Source: CAZKWG01 sp964615375 (GTDB lineage: Bacteria; Myxococcota_A; UBA796; CAZKWG01). Taken from it: DNA of 64,000 bases. The stretch lies in the NCBI GenBank assembly GCA_964615375.1, contig CAZTOW010000040.1, forward strand, positions 1 through 64,000, read 5' to 3'. Shown here piece after piece: positions 8,137 to 16,937 of this stretch. The notes below the pieces were generated by a model. It was not told the DNA's origin, made no database searches, and saw only the letters and a program-made list of their open reading frames with translations. How positions within the stretch are numbered: position 1 is the first letter of the stretch; every line of letters begins with the position of its first letter. The translations under genes and the position numbers were made by a program.

Positions 8137-8592
8137 TCAGGGAGAGCCCGCCGACCTGCCCTGCCCCTTATCCTGTTCGCAGCAGCCCGGGGCCTGGGGC
8201 TTCTGCATGGCGCGGCTCGCCTCCAGGAAGCTGCGCACCGTGTCCTTGGACACCCCAGCCTCCGCTCCCTGTCCCTGAATCCAGAGATATGCGCACTCCT
8301 CGCAGACGGGCTCGCCCTTGCGCAGGCCCTCCCCGCATGCGCAGCCGCCGGCCAGGATGGCGCAGTGCGTGCAGGGGATCTTCACGCAGCAGTCGTAGCG
8401 GCCCACCGCCTCGAGATCCTGGACGAAGCTCCGCACCGTGGCGTAGAGCGCCTTGCGTTTGCGCTCGACCACCAGGCGGTCCGCGCTCGGCCAGGGGTCG
8501 GCCGCCGGCTCCACCGGGGGTGGAGTCGGCTCCGTTGAGGCGCCCTCGCCGCCGCAGCCGAGGAGCCCGAGGAGGAAGAGCTTCGCCAGCAA
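8137..8592 (-). CDS. Cys-rich lipoprotein of unknown function
   Basis: 151 residues, apparently from a TTG start 3 bp after the upstream stop. MLAKLFLLGLLGC gives a lipobox with Cys 13, followed by a Pro/Glu linker. The core holds eight Cys in about 40 residues: D-C-C, P-C-T-H-C, G-C-A-C-G, V-C-E-E-C, then a YLWIQGQG segment. This spacing suggests a structural metal site or disulphide knot. Two more Cys lie near the C-terminus. I do not recognise the family. Gene order suggests co-transcription with the TSP3 protein upstream and the 357-residue protein downstream. Confidence 0.65.
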   Translation of the reverse strand: MLAKLFLLGLLGCGGEGASTEPTPPPVEPAADPWPSADRLVVERKRKALYATVRSFVQDLEAVGRYDCCVKIPCTHCAILAGGCACGEGLRKGEPVCEECAYLWIQGQGAEAGVSKDTVRSFLEASRAMQKPQAPGCCEQDKGQGRSAGSP

Positions 8593-8595
8593 CGC

Positions 8596-10563
8596 TCAGG
8601 TCGTCTCGGGGTGGATGAGGATCCACATCGGGACCTCCTGGAGGGTGGCCTCGCCCACCTTGATGAGCAGGGTGGCGTAGTAGAACTGGTCGTCGTCGGT
8701 CAGCTTCGCGCTGGTGGTGAGCACGACGTTGAAGGTGATGGTCTCGCCGGGGATCACGCCGGGGAACTCGGTCTCCGGCCCGACCTCGGTGACCCAGCCG
8801 CTGGGGTCCTCGCCCACCTCCAGGTTCAGGTCCAGCGACTGCTCCTCGATGAGATCCTCGACGGCGTCCACGACCTCCGAGGCCGCCGGCCAGTCCCAGC
8901 TCCCCGAGATCACGGCCAGATCGTCGTTCGTGTCGTCGCCGTCCTTGTCGATATACGAGCCCGTCGCCTCGGCCATCTCCTCGAGCTGCTGCTGGAGGGT
9001 GTGGTCGGAGGACTGGTACTCGTAGACGTTGATCCCGAGGAAGCGGGCGCCCATGTCGTTGATCGACCCGAGGGCCTCGTCGAAGCCGGCCGGGAGATCG
9101 CAGCTGTCCTCGGGCACCGCGTCACCGGCGCGCTCGTCGCGGATGTCGTTGTCGGCGCCGGCGATGATGATCTTGACCGAGGCCTCGCGCCAGCCGGTCC
9201 CCGGGACGTCGCCGGTGCCCTCCACGCTCGGATCGTAGGTGCCGGTCACCGCGCCCATGAAGGCGTCCGAGGGGTCGGGGATGAAGGGCCGGACGTCCGT
9301 GGTGGCGTCGAATTCGCCGTCACAGGTCATGTCGAAGCCCTGGCCCGTCATGGCCTGGAAGATGGCCTCGTAGGTCGATCCCTTGTCGTCGCCGCCGTAG
9401 GTCATCGAGGCGCTGATCGCCTCCGCGCTGACCAGGCTCTCGTCGGTGGTCTGCTGAACCTGCAGCTCGTAGGGCAGGCCCCCGGCGCTCGCCCAGCTCC
9501 CCGAGTTGTAGTCGTCGTAGGTGGCGAAACCAAAGGTGGAGTCCTGCAGCCGGGAGAACAGCTCCTCCGCCAGCTCTGGGATGAAGCTGGAGTGCGTCGG
9601 GTGGTAGCAGGAGTAGGAGTAGGCGTCGTCCGCCAGCAGGAAGACGTCCACCGGGATGCCCTCCAGCGTGTACTCTCCCGAGGTCTCGATGCGCTCGCGC
9701 GGGCCGGCGGAGAGCACCACGCCCTCGGGCATGCTGCTCGGGTTGTTGGCGTTCGAGCCCGCGTAGCTCTCCAGGCCGTCGGTGTAGCCGTCACCGTCGG
9801 TGTCCTCGTCCCGCGGGTCCGAGCCCTGGGCGTCCTCGGCCTCGTCGGTGAGCCCGTCGCCGTCCGTGTCGGGGTCCACCACGTCCAGGTTGCCGTCCCC
9901 GTCCAGATCGCCCGGGTCCTCGCAGGCGCCCGCGGCCTCCTCCTCGTCGCCGGTCCCGTCGTCGTCGGCGTCCGAGTCCAGGTAGTCCGCGCTCCCGTCC
10001 CCGTCGGTGTCCAGGGCCGGGGTCTCCAGGTCGGTGTCTCCCGCCTCCACCGCGTCGGGCAGGCAGTCGCCGTCGCTGTCCGTGTCGTTCCAGGCCGGGA
10101 TCCCGTCCCCGTCCGGGTCCACCGTGCCCTCCTCGAGGTCGGAGATGTCGTCGCCGTCGTTGTCCAGGTCCATGAAGTTCGGCGCGCCGTCCCCGTCGTT
10201 GTCGCTGGGGCTGTCGCAGTCCCCCGCCTCATCGGCGTCCAGGCGGCCGTTGTTGTCGCTGTCCGTGTCCAGGTAGTTGGGCGTCCCGTCGTTGTCCGTG
10301 TCCGCGGGCAGCCCGCCCTCGGGGACGTCGCCGCGCTCCACGCTGTCGGGGATGCAGTCCCCGTCGCTGTCCTCGTCCACGAAGTCGGCGAGCCCGTCGC
10401 CGTCGGAGTCCAGCTCGCCCTCCACGCCGTCCCCGATGCCGTCGCCGTCCTCGTCGGGGATGAGGATCTCGGTGTAGCCCTCAGCGGAGTCCCCCGTCTT
10501 GTCCCCCTTGCAGGCGAAGAGCACGAGCGAGCAGGCGAGCGGGGCGAGCATGGACCTGAACAT
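8596..10563 (-). CDS. Thrombospondin-type-3-repeat lipoprotein with VWA-like domain
   Basis: 655 residues. I chose the ATG at 10563 because a GGAGG stands 8 nt upstream; an in-frame ATG lies at 10587. MFRSMLAPLACSLVLFAC is the lipoprotein signal. Residues about 20-270 are a long series of D-x-D-G-D-G-x-x-D calcium loops (thrombospondin type 3 repeats). They are followed by a VWA/integrin-beta-like fold beginning GIPVDVFLLADDAYS, in which the D-x-S-x-S metal site is degenerate, then AGADNDIRDE and a long C-terminal beta region. It is a Ca-stiffened surface stalk carrying a binding domain, and the first gene of the run ending at 4026. Confidence 0.85.
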   Translation of the reverse strand: MFRSMLAPLACSLVLFACKGDKTGDSAEGYTEILIPDEDGDGIGDGVEGELDSDGDGLADFVDEDSDGDCIPDSVERGDVPEGGLPADTDNDGTPNYLDTDSDNNGRLDADEAGDCDSPSDNDGDGAPNFMDLDNDGDDISDLEEGTVDPDGDGIPAWNDTDSDGDCLPDAVEAGDTDLETPALDTDGDGSADYLDSDADDDGTGDEEEAAGACEDPGDLDGDGNLDVVDPDTDGDGLTDEAEDAQGSDPRDEDTDGDGYTDGLESYAGSNANNPSSMPEGVVLSAGPRERIETSGEYTLEGIPVDVFLLADDAYSYSCYHPTHSSFIPELAEELFSRLQDSTFGFATYDDYNSGSWASAGGLPYELQVQQTTDESLVSAEAISASMTYGGDDKGSTYEAIFQAMTGQGFDMTCDGEFDATTDVRPFIPDPSDAFMGAVTGTYDPSVEGTGDVPGTGWREASVKIIIAGADNDIRDERAGDAVPEDSCDLPAGFDEALGSINDMGARFLGINVYEYQSSDHTLQQQLEEMAEATGSYIDKDGDDTNDDLAVISGSWDWPAASEVVDAVEDLIEEQSLDLNLEVGEDPSGWVTEVGPETEFPGVIPGETITFNVVLTTSAKLTDDDQFYYATLLIKVGEATLQEVPMWILIHPETT

Positions 10564-10656
10564 GGGAGAGACCTCCAGATGTCGCATAGTTTACGAGACC
10601 CCAGAGAGGTCGGCAACGTCGAGTTACAGGACCCTGGAGACCGCGCGGAGTCGACC

Positions 10657-11973
10657 ATGCCCCCTACGATGCACGTCGTCGCCCCCGTCCCCGACGGTCC
10701 CGCCTGGGAGCTCCTGTTCCGCCCGATCCGATCGCGGCTGGAGGAGCTGATCGCGCTCCTCCCGGCGCGCCCGGCGCTCCCTGTCCTGGCCGGGCCCGAG
10801 GCGGGGCCCTGGGCCAGCCTGGGGGAGACCGGCGTCCTGCTCTCCAGCGCCCTGCTCCAGGGCGGGCTGCGCGCGCCCCCGGATCAGGCGTGGGCCGAGG
10901 CGCACCCCGAGATCGGCGAGCTGGCGCCCGACCGCTGGCGGCGAGCCACGAGCGCGCTGCTGGAGGGGCTCGCGCAGGCGGCGCTGGCCGAGCAGGCGCC
11001 CGCAGGCCCGGCGTGGTGGCGGGAGGCGCTGGCGGCGGAGCAGGTCGACGCGCTGGCCCCCGAGCTCGGCGGGATCTGGACGGAGCTGGCCGATCTCCGC
11101 GAGCAGGGATGCCCCGGGCTGCAGAGCCACCCCCGCCAGGGCGCCTGGCTGGCCCGCTGGCTCCACGCGCGCGGCCAGCCCCCGAGCCCGAGCGCGCCCC
11201 CCGAGCTCACCGACGCCGATCTCGCCGCGTTCGGCGCCTGGATCCGCGATCCGTCCGGCCCTGTCTCCCGGGCGCCGCTCCCCCTCCCCCTGGGCCCCTC
11301 CTCGCGGGAGGTGGCCTGGGTCGCGCCCCCCTGGTCCTGGCGGGCGATCACGCTGGAGGCGGGCCCCGCCGGGCTGCGCGCGCTGGCGGGCGGGGCGGCC
11401 CTGCACCCCTCCCGGGCGCTGGCGGGCGGGGAGACCGCGCAGCTCGTGGCGGGCTCGGCCGAGGGCGGGCTCGTCTCGCTCGCGCTCCTCCCCGCCGGGC
11501 CCGTGGGCACCTGGAGCCTCTCCACCGGGGTCGTCCACGAGCGCGTCGGCGCCGCCCGCGGCGTGGAGCTGGAGCTCGCCCCCGACGGTCGCCTGGAGAT
11601 CATCCTGGCCGACGGCTTCATGGGCCTGCCCACCGTCGACATGCTCTCGCTGGCGGAGAGCGTCGGCGTGAGCGGCTGGGCCAGCGGGCGCTGGCGCCTC
11701 GTCTCCGCGGAGCCCGGGGGCGACGCCGGCGAGCTCCTGTTCGTGCAGGTCAGCCCCCGCGGCCTCACCCTCCACCCCCGCGGCGGCCACGCCTTCGCCG
11801 TCCCTGCCGCCTCGATCATCCGCCCCGCCGAGCAGATCCTCAGCGCGCTCAGCGGCGTGAGCTTCCGCTGGCGGCGGACCGAGGAGGGCCTGACCCTCAC
11901 CGGGCGGGTGACGGGGGTGGGGGTGGAGCTGCGTTTCCGTGGCGCCGCGGAGCCAGGGCGCGCCGCCGGCTGA
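10657..11973 (+). CDS. Protein of unknown function
   Basis: 438 residues; ATG at 10657 with GGAG about 7 nt upstream, and a second possible ATG at 10669. Codon third positions are almost all G/C in this frame. The N-terminal half is helical and rich in Ala, Leu, Glu and Trp; the C-terminal half has beta-like stretches (GRWRLVSAEPGGDAGELLFVQVSP). No signal peptide, membrane helix or recognised domain. It diverges from the surface-protein run, with a 93-bp shared upstream region, and is followed on the same strand by two exported-protein genes. Confidence 0.65.
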   Translation: MPPTMHVVAPVPDGPAWELLFRPIRSRLEELIALLPARPALPVLAGPEAGPWASLGETGVLLSSALLQGGLRAPPDQAWAEAHPEIGELAPDRWRRATSALLEGLAQAALAEQAPAGPAWWREALAAEQVDALAPELGGIWTELADLREQGCPGLQSHPRQGAWLARWLHARGQPPSPSAPPELTDADLAAFGAWIRDPSGPVSRAPLPLPLGPSSREVAWVAPPWSWRAITLEAGPAGLRALAGGAALHPSRALAGGETAQLVAGSAEGGLVSLALLPAGPVGTWSLSTGVVHERVGAARGVELELAPDGRLEIILADGFMGLPTVDMLSLAESVGVSGWASGRWRLVSAEPGGDAGELLFVQVSPRGLTLHPRGGHAFAVPAASIIRPAEQILSALSGVSFRWRRTEEGLTLTGRVTGVGVELRFRGAAEPGRAAG

Positions 11974-12031
11974 GGCGTGCGCCCCGCGCCGATCCAGCCT
12001 ATACTGGTCCTCGCACGGACCAGGAGATCCC

Positions 12032-12580
12032 ATGAGCGCACGCACCTACGCCCTCACCCTCGGCCTCGCGCTCAGCTCGATGACCGCCCGGGCGGACGAT
12101 CCGCCGCCCGCCATCCCCGCCGAGGAGCCTCCTCCGGCCATCCCCGCGGCGCAGCCGGCTCCGCCCGTGGGTGGGCCCGCGGCCATCCCGGCGCCAGGTC
12201 AGCCCACGGCTCCCCCGCCGGATCGGACCTACCAGCAGGGCTACACCGACGGGAAGGGCGCGGCCAACCGGGAGCCGATGGGCGGCTGGGCCGCGACGGG
12301 CGCGGTGGGCGGCTGCGTGGCGGGCCCTCTGGGCTGCCTGGCGGCCACCGGCGCGGGGGCCTTCATCGAGCCGCGCTACAACCCCGCCTATTACCAGGGG
12401 CAGGGGCAGGTGGGCCAGCAGGACTACTGGGCCGGCTACAACGAGGGCTACAGCGACCGCCTGAAGGCTCGGCGCGCGACCTCGGCCTTCGTGGGCGGCA
12501 CGGTGGCGACCGTGGCGCTGACCGTCACGGGCATCGCCCTGCTCTCGGGCGCCATCTTCATGCCGATCTACATCGACTGA
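12032..12580 (+). CDS. Exported Pro-rich protein with glycine-zipper-like segments
   Basis: 182 residues; AGGAG 6 nt before the ATG. A signal peptide (MSARTYALTLGLALSSMTARA) is followed by a Pro/Ala-rich stretch of about 45 residues. Two similar modules follow: Y-Q-Q-G-Y-T-D-G with a Gly/Ala hydrophobic segment, and Y-W-A-G-Y-N-E-G-Y with another. Each hydrophobic segment has small residues spaced as in glycine zippers, so it may associate with the outer or inner membrane. No named family. Confidence 0.65.
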   Translation: MSARTYALTLGLALSSMTARADDPPPAIPAEEPPPAIPAAQPAPPVGGPAAIPAPGQPTAPPPDRTYQQGYTDGKGAANREPMGGWAATGAVGGCVAGPLGCLAATGAGAFIEPRYNPAYYQGQGQVGQQDYWAGYNEGYSDRLKARRATSAFVGGTVATVALTVTGIALLSGAIFMPIYID

Positions 12581-12705
12581 GTCATCCCGTTGCACACCGG
12601 ACGGCACGCGCGACGGCGCCTGTGCGCTGCGCTGAAGCGCTGCTCCAACCCGATGAGACGCGCGCGCCCCGCGCGGCGTTCGACGGGACGCGCTACGATC
12701 GGCCC

Positions 12706-13107
12706 ATGATCAGCCTGCTCCTGCTCCTGGCCTGCGCGAAGCCCGTGACCACCCCCCCCGAGGCCAACCCTCCCCAGCCCGCCGCGGAGCCCGCGAGCGC
12801 GGCGCCCACCCGGCGGGTGATCACGCTGGACCCGGCCGAGACGAGCTGGGACGAGGCGGCGGGCAAGGCGACCTTCGAGCCGGATCGCGACCGCCAGAAG
12901 GCCGACTACGAGACCTACGTGCTTGATCTGCCCAGCCTGACGGCGGCGCTGGGCGGGCGGCCGGAGGCCCCGGTGAACGTCGAGATCGAGATCCTCCGCG
13001 AGAGCACGGAGACCTATACGCCCTCCGACCCGAACCTCCCGAGCCCCATGGGCGGCTTCCGGACCACCACCTACGAGGCCCGGGTGGTGGGCAAGGGGCC
13101 CGAGTAG
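12706..13107 (+). CDS. Small lipoprotein of unknown function
   Basis: 133 residues. MISLLLLLAC places the lipobox Cys at residue 10, followed by a Pro/Ala-rich linker and a soluble domain of about 90 residues ending in FRTTTYEARVVGKG. No clear ribosome-binding site is seen before the ATG. The reading frame stays open far upstream, but codon and signal-peptide logic favour this start. It ends 6 bp before the stop of the convergent AlkD-like gene. Confidence 0.6.
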   Translation: MISLLLLLACAKPVTTPPEANPPQPAAEPASAAPTRRVITLDPAETSWDEAAGKATFEPDRDRQKADYETYVLDLPSLTAALGGRPEAPVNVEIEILRESTETYTPSDPNLPSPMGGFRTTTYEARVVGKGPE

Positions 13108-13113
13108 GGCGGC

Positions 13114-13836
13114 TCAGCGCTTCGCCTGGGAGATCCCGCGCTTCGTGCCAGTGTTCAGCTTCGTGAGCAGCTCGCGCCGCGCCCGCGCCGGCACCCTGTC
13201 CCCGTGCGCCTCGAGGAAGGCGCGCAGGGCCTCGGGGCCCCAGGGTGCGAGCTCGCGCAGGGCCCAGGACAGGGCCTTGACCACCATCTCGTCCCGGTCG
13301 TCCACCAGGGCGGCGCAGACCCGGAGCGTGCCGGGGACCTCGCCCCGCCCGCCGCGGCTGCGCAGGTTCCAGCCGATGGTGCTGACCAGGGCCGCCCGGC
13401 GCCACCAGCGATCCGGCGAGCGCGCCCAGTCCAGCAGATCCGGCTCGGTGATCCGCCCCTCCCGGAGCGCGCGGCCCGAGAGCAGCACCCCGAAGGTGTC
13501 CACGCTCACCCAGTTGTCCAGGCCCTGCCCCAGCGCCTCGAGGGTGGGGCGGTCCAGGAGAGGCGAGCTGTCGCGCTGGGCCCCGAGGAGCTCGTAGGCG
13601 ACCAGCCGGGCCTCGTGGACCCCGGTGGCGCGGAGCGCGAGGGCGAGCTGCAGCGCCTCGGCCGGCGGCGACCCCGCGAGTTGGCGCCCGAGCCCCAGGG
13701 CGATCTCCCGGTAGACGGGGACAGGCATGCCGAGCAGGCGCTCTGCGGTGGGGCGCTCGCGCAGACAGGCCGCGGCGCGGGCCGGGTTGGCCGCGGCCTC
13801 GAGGGCGGAGAGGGTGGCGCTCACCTGAGGGTGCAC
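13114..13836 (-). CDS. AlkD-like DNA alkylation repair family protein
   Basis: 240 residues, GTG start. The C-terminal two thirds carry the marks of the HEAT-like AlkD family (DNA alkylation repair): D-N-W-x-x-x-D-T-F-G, then W-W-R-R-A-A-L-V-S-T, then VVKALSWALRELA, and finally REL(L)TKLNTGTK. Members are DNA glycosylases that remove alkylated bases such as 3- or 7-methyl purines, or non-catalytic relatives. The invariant Trp and Asp of the DNW motif are present. It is transcribed away from the ECF sigma gene. Confidence 0.8.
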   Translation of the reverse strand: MHPQVSATLSALEAAANPARAAACLRERPTAERLLGMPVPVYREIALGLGRQLAGSPPAEALQLALALRATGVHEARLVAYELLGAQRDSSPLLDRPTLEALGQGLDNWVSVDTFGVLLSGRALREGRITEPDLLDWARSPDRWWRRAALVSTIGWNLRSRGGRGEVPGTLRVCAALVDDRDEMVVKALSWALRELAPWGPEALRAFLEAHGDRVPARARRELLTKLNTGTKRGISQAKR

Positions 13837-13901
13837 GCGAGAGCCTTAACGCGCGGCGCTCCGCCGTTGCTCCCCCCACGGGCAGCGGCTACGGTCGAGT
13901 C

Positions 13902-14471
13902 GTGAGCGCGCTCCCCAACCAGGCCTTGGCCCACCCCAGCGATCTCGCGGTCCACCGGGACCGGATCTACGGCCTGTGTCTGCGGCTGGTCGGCCAACCC
14001 GAGCGTGCGGAGGAGCTCACGCAGGAGACCCTGCTCATCGCCTGTGAGCGGATTGGAGAGTTCCGGGGTGACTCGGGTCTCTACACCTGGATGCACGGCA
14101 TCGCGCGTCACCTCTGCCTGCGCGCGCGCGACCGGAAGCGGGAGCTGTTGGGGGAGGAGGGGCTCTTGGACCCGGAGGCCCCCGCCGCGAGCGTGATCGC
14201 GGCGCTGCGGGTCCACGAGCGGGACACGCTGCTCGACGAGAGCGTCCGCGCGGCGCTCGACCCCACCGAACAGGAGGCTGTCTACATGCGCTACACGCTG
14301 GGCATGGGCTACGACGAGATCACGGGGCTGCTGGGCCTGACCGAGAGCTCCGGCGCCCGCGGCGTGCTGCAGCGCTGCAAACGGAAGCTCCGCCGCGAGC
14401 TGGAGCGGCGGCTCGTCGAGCTGGGCCACGGCAGCTCGCTGGTGTTCGGGAGCATCGGCACGGACCTGTGA
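13902..14471 (+). CDS. ECF-type RNA polymerase sigma factor
   Basis: 189 residues, GTG start. Region 2 is visible as D-R-I-Y-G-L-C-L-R-L-V-G-Q-P-E-R-A-E-E-L-T-Q-E-T, followed by F-R-G-D-S-G-L-Y-T-W-M-H-G-I-A-R (regions 2.3/2.4). Region 4 is LDPTEQEAVYMRYTLGMGYDEITGLLG with a following K/R-rich recognition helix. It is predicted to bind core RNA polymerase and direct transcription of a small regulon. Its TGA stop overlaps the GTG of the following kinase gene in GTGA, so the two are translationally coupled and probably form a regulator pair. Confidence 0.93.
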   Translation: MSALPNQALAHPSDLAVHRDRIYGLCLRLVGQPERAEELTQETLLIACERIGEFRGDSGLYTWMHGIARHLCLRARDRKRELLGEEGLLDPEAPAASVIAALRVHERDTLLDESVRAALDPTEQEAVYMRYTLGMGYDEITGLLGLTESSGARGVLQRCKRKLRRELERRLVELGHGSSLVFGSIGTDL

Positions 14472-15655
14472 CGAACCCGAGCGCCCACCCCCCGCTGGCG
14501 GCGCTCGAGCGCGACCCGCCGACCCTGGAGCTCGCGGCGCACCTGGAGGGTTGCGCGGCCTGCCGGGTGGAGCGGCGGCTCCTGCTGGCCGGGCCCTCCG
14601 AGGCCGCCGCCAACCCGACGCCGCCTGAGGAGCCTGAGGCGCCCCCGGTCGCTCCGCCCGCGGAGGATCTGCCGCCCGCGCCCCGGTACAGGCTGGGGCC
14701 CCTGCTGGGAGCGGGCTCCAGCGCCGAGGTGTTTCGAGCCTTCGACCCTCAGCTTCACCGTGAGGTGGCGTTGAAGATCCTCACCCGCCACGGTCCGCGG
14801 GCGCGGGCGCGCTTCCTCGCCGAGGCGCGGGTCACGGCGCAGCTCGACCACCCGAACATCGTGCCCATCCTCCACCTGGGCGTGACCGAGGACGGGCGGC
14901 CTTATGTGGCGGAGCGCGAGGTGCGCGGGGTCTCCCTGGCCGAGGCGGTCCGCTCCGGTCGGCTGGCCACCCTCGAGGCCCGGGTGGACGCGCTGCGCAA
15001 GGTCTGCTCCGCCGTCGCCTTCGCCCACCGTCGCGGGGTGCTGCACCGCGATCTCAAGCCGGACAACGTGATGGTCGGCGATCTGGGCGAGGTTCAGGTC
15101 GTGGACTGGGGGCTCTCCGGCCACCTGGAGGGCTCGCCCGAGGCCGGCGCCGAGGAGGAGGGGGAGGCCCCGGCCTGGCCGACCCGCGACGGGGAGGTGG
15201 TGGGCACGCCGGCCTGGATGGCCCCCGAGCAGGCGCGCGGCGAGCATGCGGACGCGCGGGCCGACGTGTACGCCCTGGGCGCGATACTGCACTTCCTGGC
15301 GGTCGGGCGTCCGCCGGTGCTCGCCGGGGATCCGGCGGAGCTCCTGGCGGCCCTCGCCGAGGGCGGGGTGCCCGGCCCGCGAGACGTGGACCCGCGCGTG
15401 CCGCGCGAGATCGACGCCATCGTCCGCCGGGCGACGGCGCCGGACCCGCGGGATCGCTACGCCGAGGTCCGCGCGCTGCTGGAAGATCTGGACGCCTGGA
15501 TGGAGCGCCGGCCGCTCCCGCACGTCGGATCCCGGCCCGCCGAGCGCCTGAGCAAGCTGGTCCTCCGATATTGGAGGGCGCTTTGGGCCTTGGGGGGCAT
15601 GCTCAGGCTGGTCGTCCTGGCGGCCGGCCTCGGGTCTCTCGACGACGGGCTGTGA
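14468..15655 (+). CDS. Ser/Thr protein kinase with N-terminal zinc-finger anti-sigma motif
   Basis: 395 residues from GTG. Residues 25-32 (H-x-x-x-C-x-x-C) are the ZAS zinc motif of anti-sigma factors. A Pro-rich linker follows, then a kinase domain from about 74: glycine loop GAGSSAEV, catalytic Lys 103, H-R-D-L-K-P-D-N at 193-200, D-W-G (213-215, in place of D-F-G), and G-T-P-A-W-M-A-P-E-Q. A hydrophobic stretch near the C-terminus (GGMLRLVVLAAGLG) may be a membrane segment. The arrangement suggests that the product holds the upstream sigma factor by its zinc motif and releases it by phosphorylation, but that is inference. The D-W-G variant is seen in other bacterial kinases and need not mean inactivity. 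Confidence 0.88.
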   Translation: MTNPSAHPPLAALERDPPTLELAAHLEGCAACRVERRLLLAGPSEAAANPTPPEEPEAPPVAPPAEDLPPAPRYRLGPLLGAGSSAEVFRAFDPQLHREVALKILTRHGPRARARFLAEARVTAQLDHPNIVPILHLGVTEDGRPYVAEREVRGVSLAEAVRSGRLATLEARVDALRKVCSAVAFAHRRGVLHRDLKPDNVMVGDLGEVQVVDWGLSGHLEGSPEAGAEEEGEAPAWPTRDGEVVGTPAWMAPEQARGEHADARADVYALGAILHFLAVGRPPVLAGDPAELLAALAEGGVPGPRDVDPRVPREIDAIVRRATAPDPRDRYAEVRALLEDLDAWMERRPLPHVGSRPAERLSKLVLRYWRALWALGGMLRLVVLAAGLGSLDDGL

Positions 15656-15719
15656 CGATCGCGCGCCTCGCCGGACAAAGAGGGTAGAGGCCCCCACGAG
15701 GGGCCCGACGGAGGACGCG

Positions 15720-16937
15720 ATGCGCAGCCTCATCTCTCTCATCGGAACCTTCTCTCTGATCTTCTGGTTGCCTGCCTGCGATGGCAAGGACCCGGACTGC
15801 GAGGACGACCTCTCTCGCCAGCACGAGGGCGACATCGGCGAGGCGGAGCTCGCGGGCCTCTGCGACGACGGGTGTGAGCGCACGGTCAACGGCAGCGTCA
15901 CGCTGGACAACACCGCGCTCACCAACCTGGACGACCTGAGCTGCGTCACCGAGATCACGGGCGATCTCTACATCCGGCAGAACGAGGCGCTCAGCTCCAT
16001 CGCCGGGCTGTCCGCGCTCAAGACCGTGGGCGGCCAGCTCTCCGTGGGCGAGTATTCGTGCGAGTGGACCGACCAGTGGGTGTGCACGGGCTCGGGCAAC
16101 CCGGCGCTCGTCTCCTATGACGGGCTGCAGAACCTGGAGTCGGTGGGCGGCTGGCTGTTCCTGGCGGACAACGACCTGGTAGGGGACCCGGGGGTGAGCT
16201 TCGACCGACTCGCGAGCATCGGCGATTCCGCTCCCTCGGACTTCGCCATCCGGATCGACGGTCACGCCAACCTGACGACCCTGCCCGAGCTCCCGCTGAT
16301 CACGCATCCGATCCCGGGCATCGAGATCTGGGGCAATGACGCGCTGGTCGACCTCGCGGGCCTCTCGGCCTTGCAGGAGGTCCTGTTCCTCAACGTCCTC
16401 AGCAACCCCTCTCTGGAGGCGCCGCTCGGGCTCGACGCCCTCCAGCATGCGGACAACCTCATCTTCGCCGCGAACGGCAACACCTCGATGCAGGGCCTCG
16501 AGGCGCTCGAGACCGTCGACGCGGCGCTGGAGTTCTGGACCAACGACAACCTGATCTCGTATGAGGGCCTGAACAACCTCGTGTCCATCGGCTACTGGAT
16601 GCACGTCATCGACAACGACGCGCTGACCGACCTGCGCGGGCTCGACTCGCTCACGACCATCGGGATGGAGCTCAACATCTTCGACAACGACGCGCTGGTC
16701 TCGGTCGATGGCGTCGAGTCGCTGACCACCCTCGGCGGGAGCCTCCAGATCATGGGCTACGTGGAGGAGGGGAACCCCTCGCTCACGGACCTGAAGGGGC
16801 TCTACGGGCTCGAGTCGGTGAGCGCCGACGTGACCATCCGGGGCAACACCGCCCTGCCGGACGCGGAGGCCTGGGCGCTGGTCGACGAGATCGAGACCAT
16901 CGGCGGCGCCGTGACCATCGAGGGCAACGGCGGCTGA
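15720..16937 (+). CDS. Receptor-L-domain/LRR-like lipoprotein
   Basis: 405 residues. A signal peptide ends in a lipobox (LPAC, Cys 20). The remainder is built of imperfect repeats of about 24 residues of the form L-x-x-I-x-G-x-L-x-I-x-x-N-x-A-L-x-x-L-x-G-L-x-x-L, as in receptor L domains or irregular leucine-rich repeats. A Cys-containing insert (GEYSCEWTDQWVCTG) lies near residue 110. It is probably a surface ligand-binding or adhesion protein. It follows the kinase gene by 64 bp; whether it belongs to the sigma regulon cannot be told. Confidence 0.8.
   Translation: MRSLISLIGTFSLIFWLPACDGKDPDCEDDLSRQHEGDIGEAELAGLCDDGCERTVNGSVTLDNTALTNLDDLSCVTEITGDLYIRQNEALSSIAGLSALKTVGGQLSVGEYSCEWTDQWVCTGSGNPALVSYDGLQNLESVGGWLFLADNDLVGDPGVSFDRLASIGDSAPSDFAIRIDGHANLTTLPELPLITHPIPGIEIWGNDALVDLAGLSALQEVLFLNVLSNPSLEAPLGLDALQHADNLIFAANGNTSMQGLEALETVDAALEFWTNDNLISYEGLNNLVSIGYWMHVIDNDALTDLRGLDSLTTIGMELNIFDNDALVSVDGVESLTTLGGSLQIMGYVEEGNPSLTDLKGLYGLESVSADVTIRGNTALPDAEAWALVDEIETIGGAVTIEGNGG

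Noticed and set aside
9780..10480. Apparent tandem DNA repeats (GTCGCCGTC and similar)
   Set aside because: They are the coding repeats of calcium loops (D-x-D-G-D-G) of the TSP3 protein, not an independent DNA element.
8611..10656. Upstream extension of the 438-residue protein through the TSP3 gene region
   Set aside because: This part is the complement of the TSP3 repeats (Val/Gly/Arg-rich). The real start is at 10657 with a ribosome-binding site.
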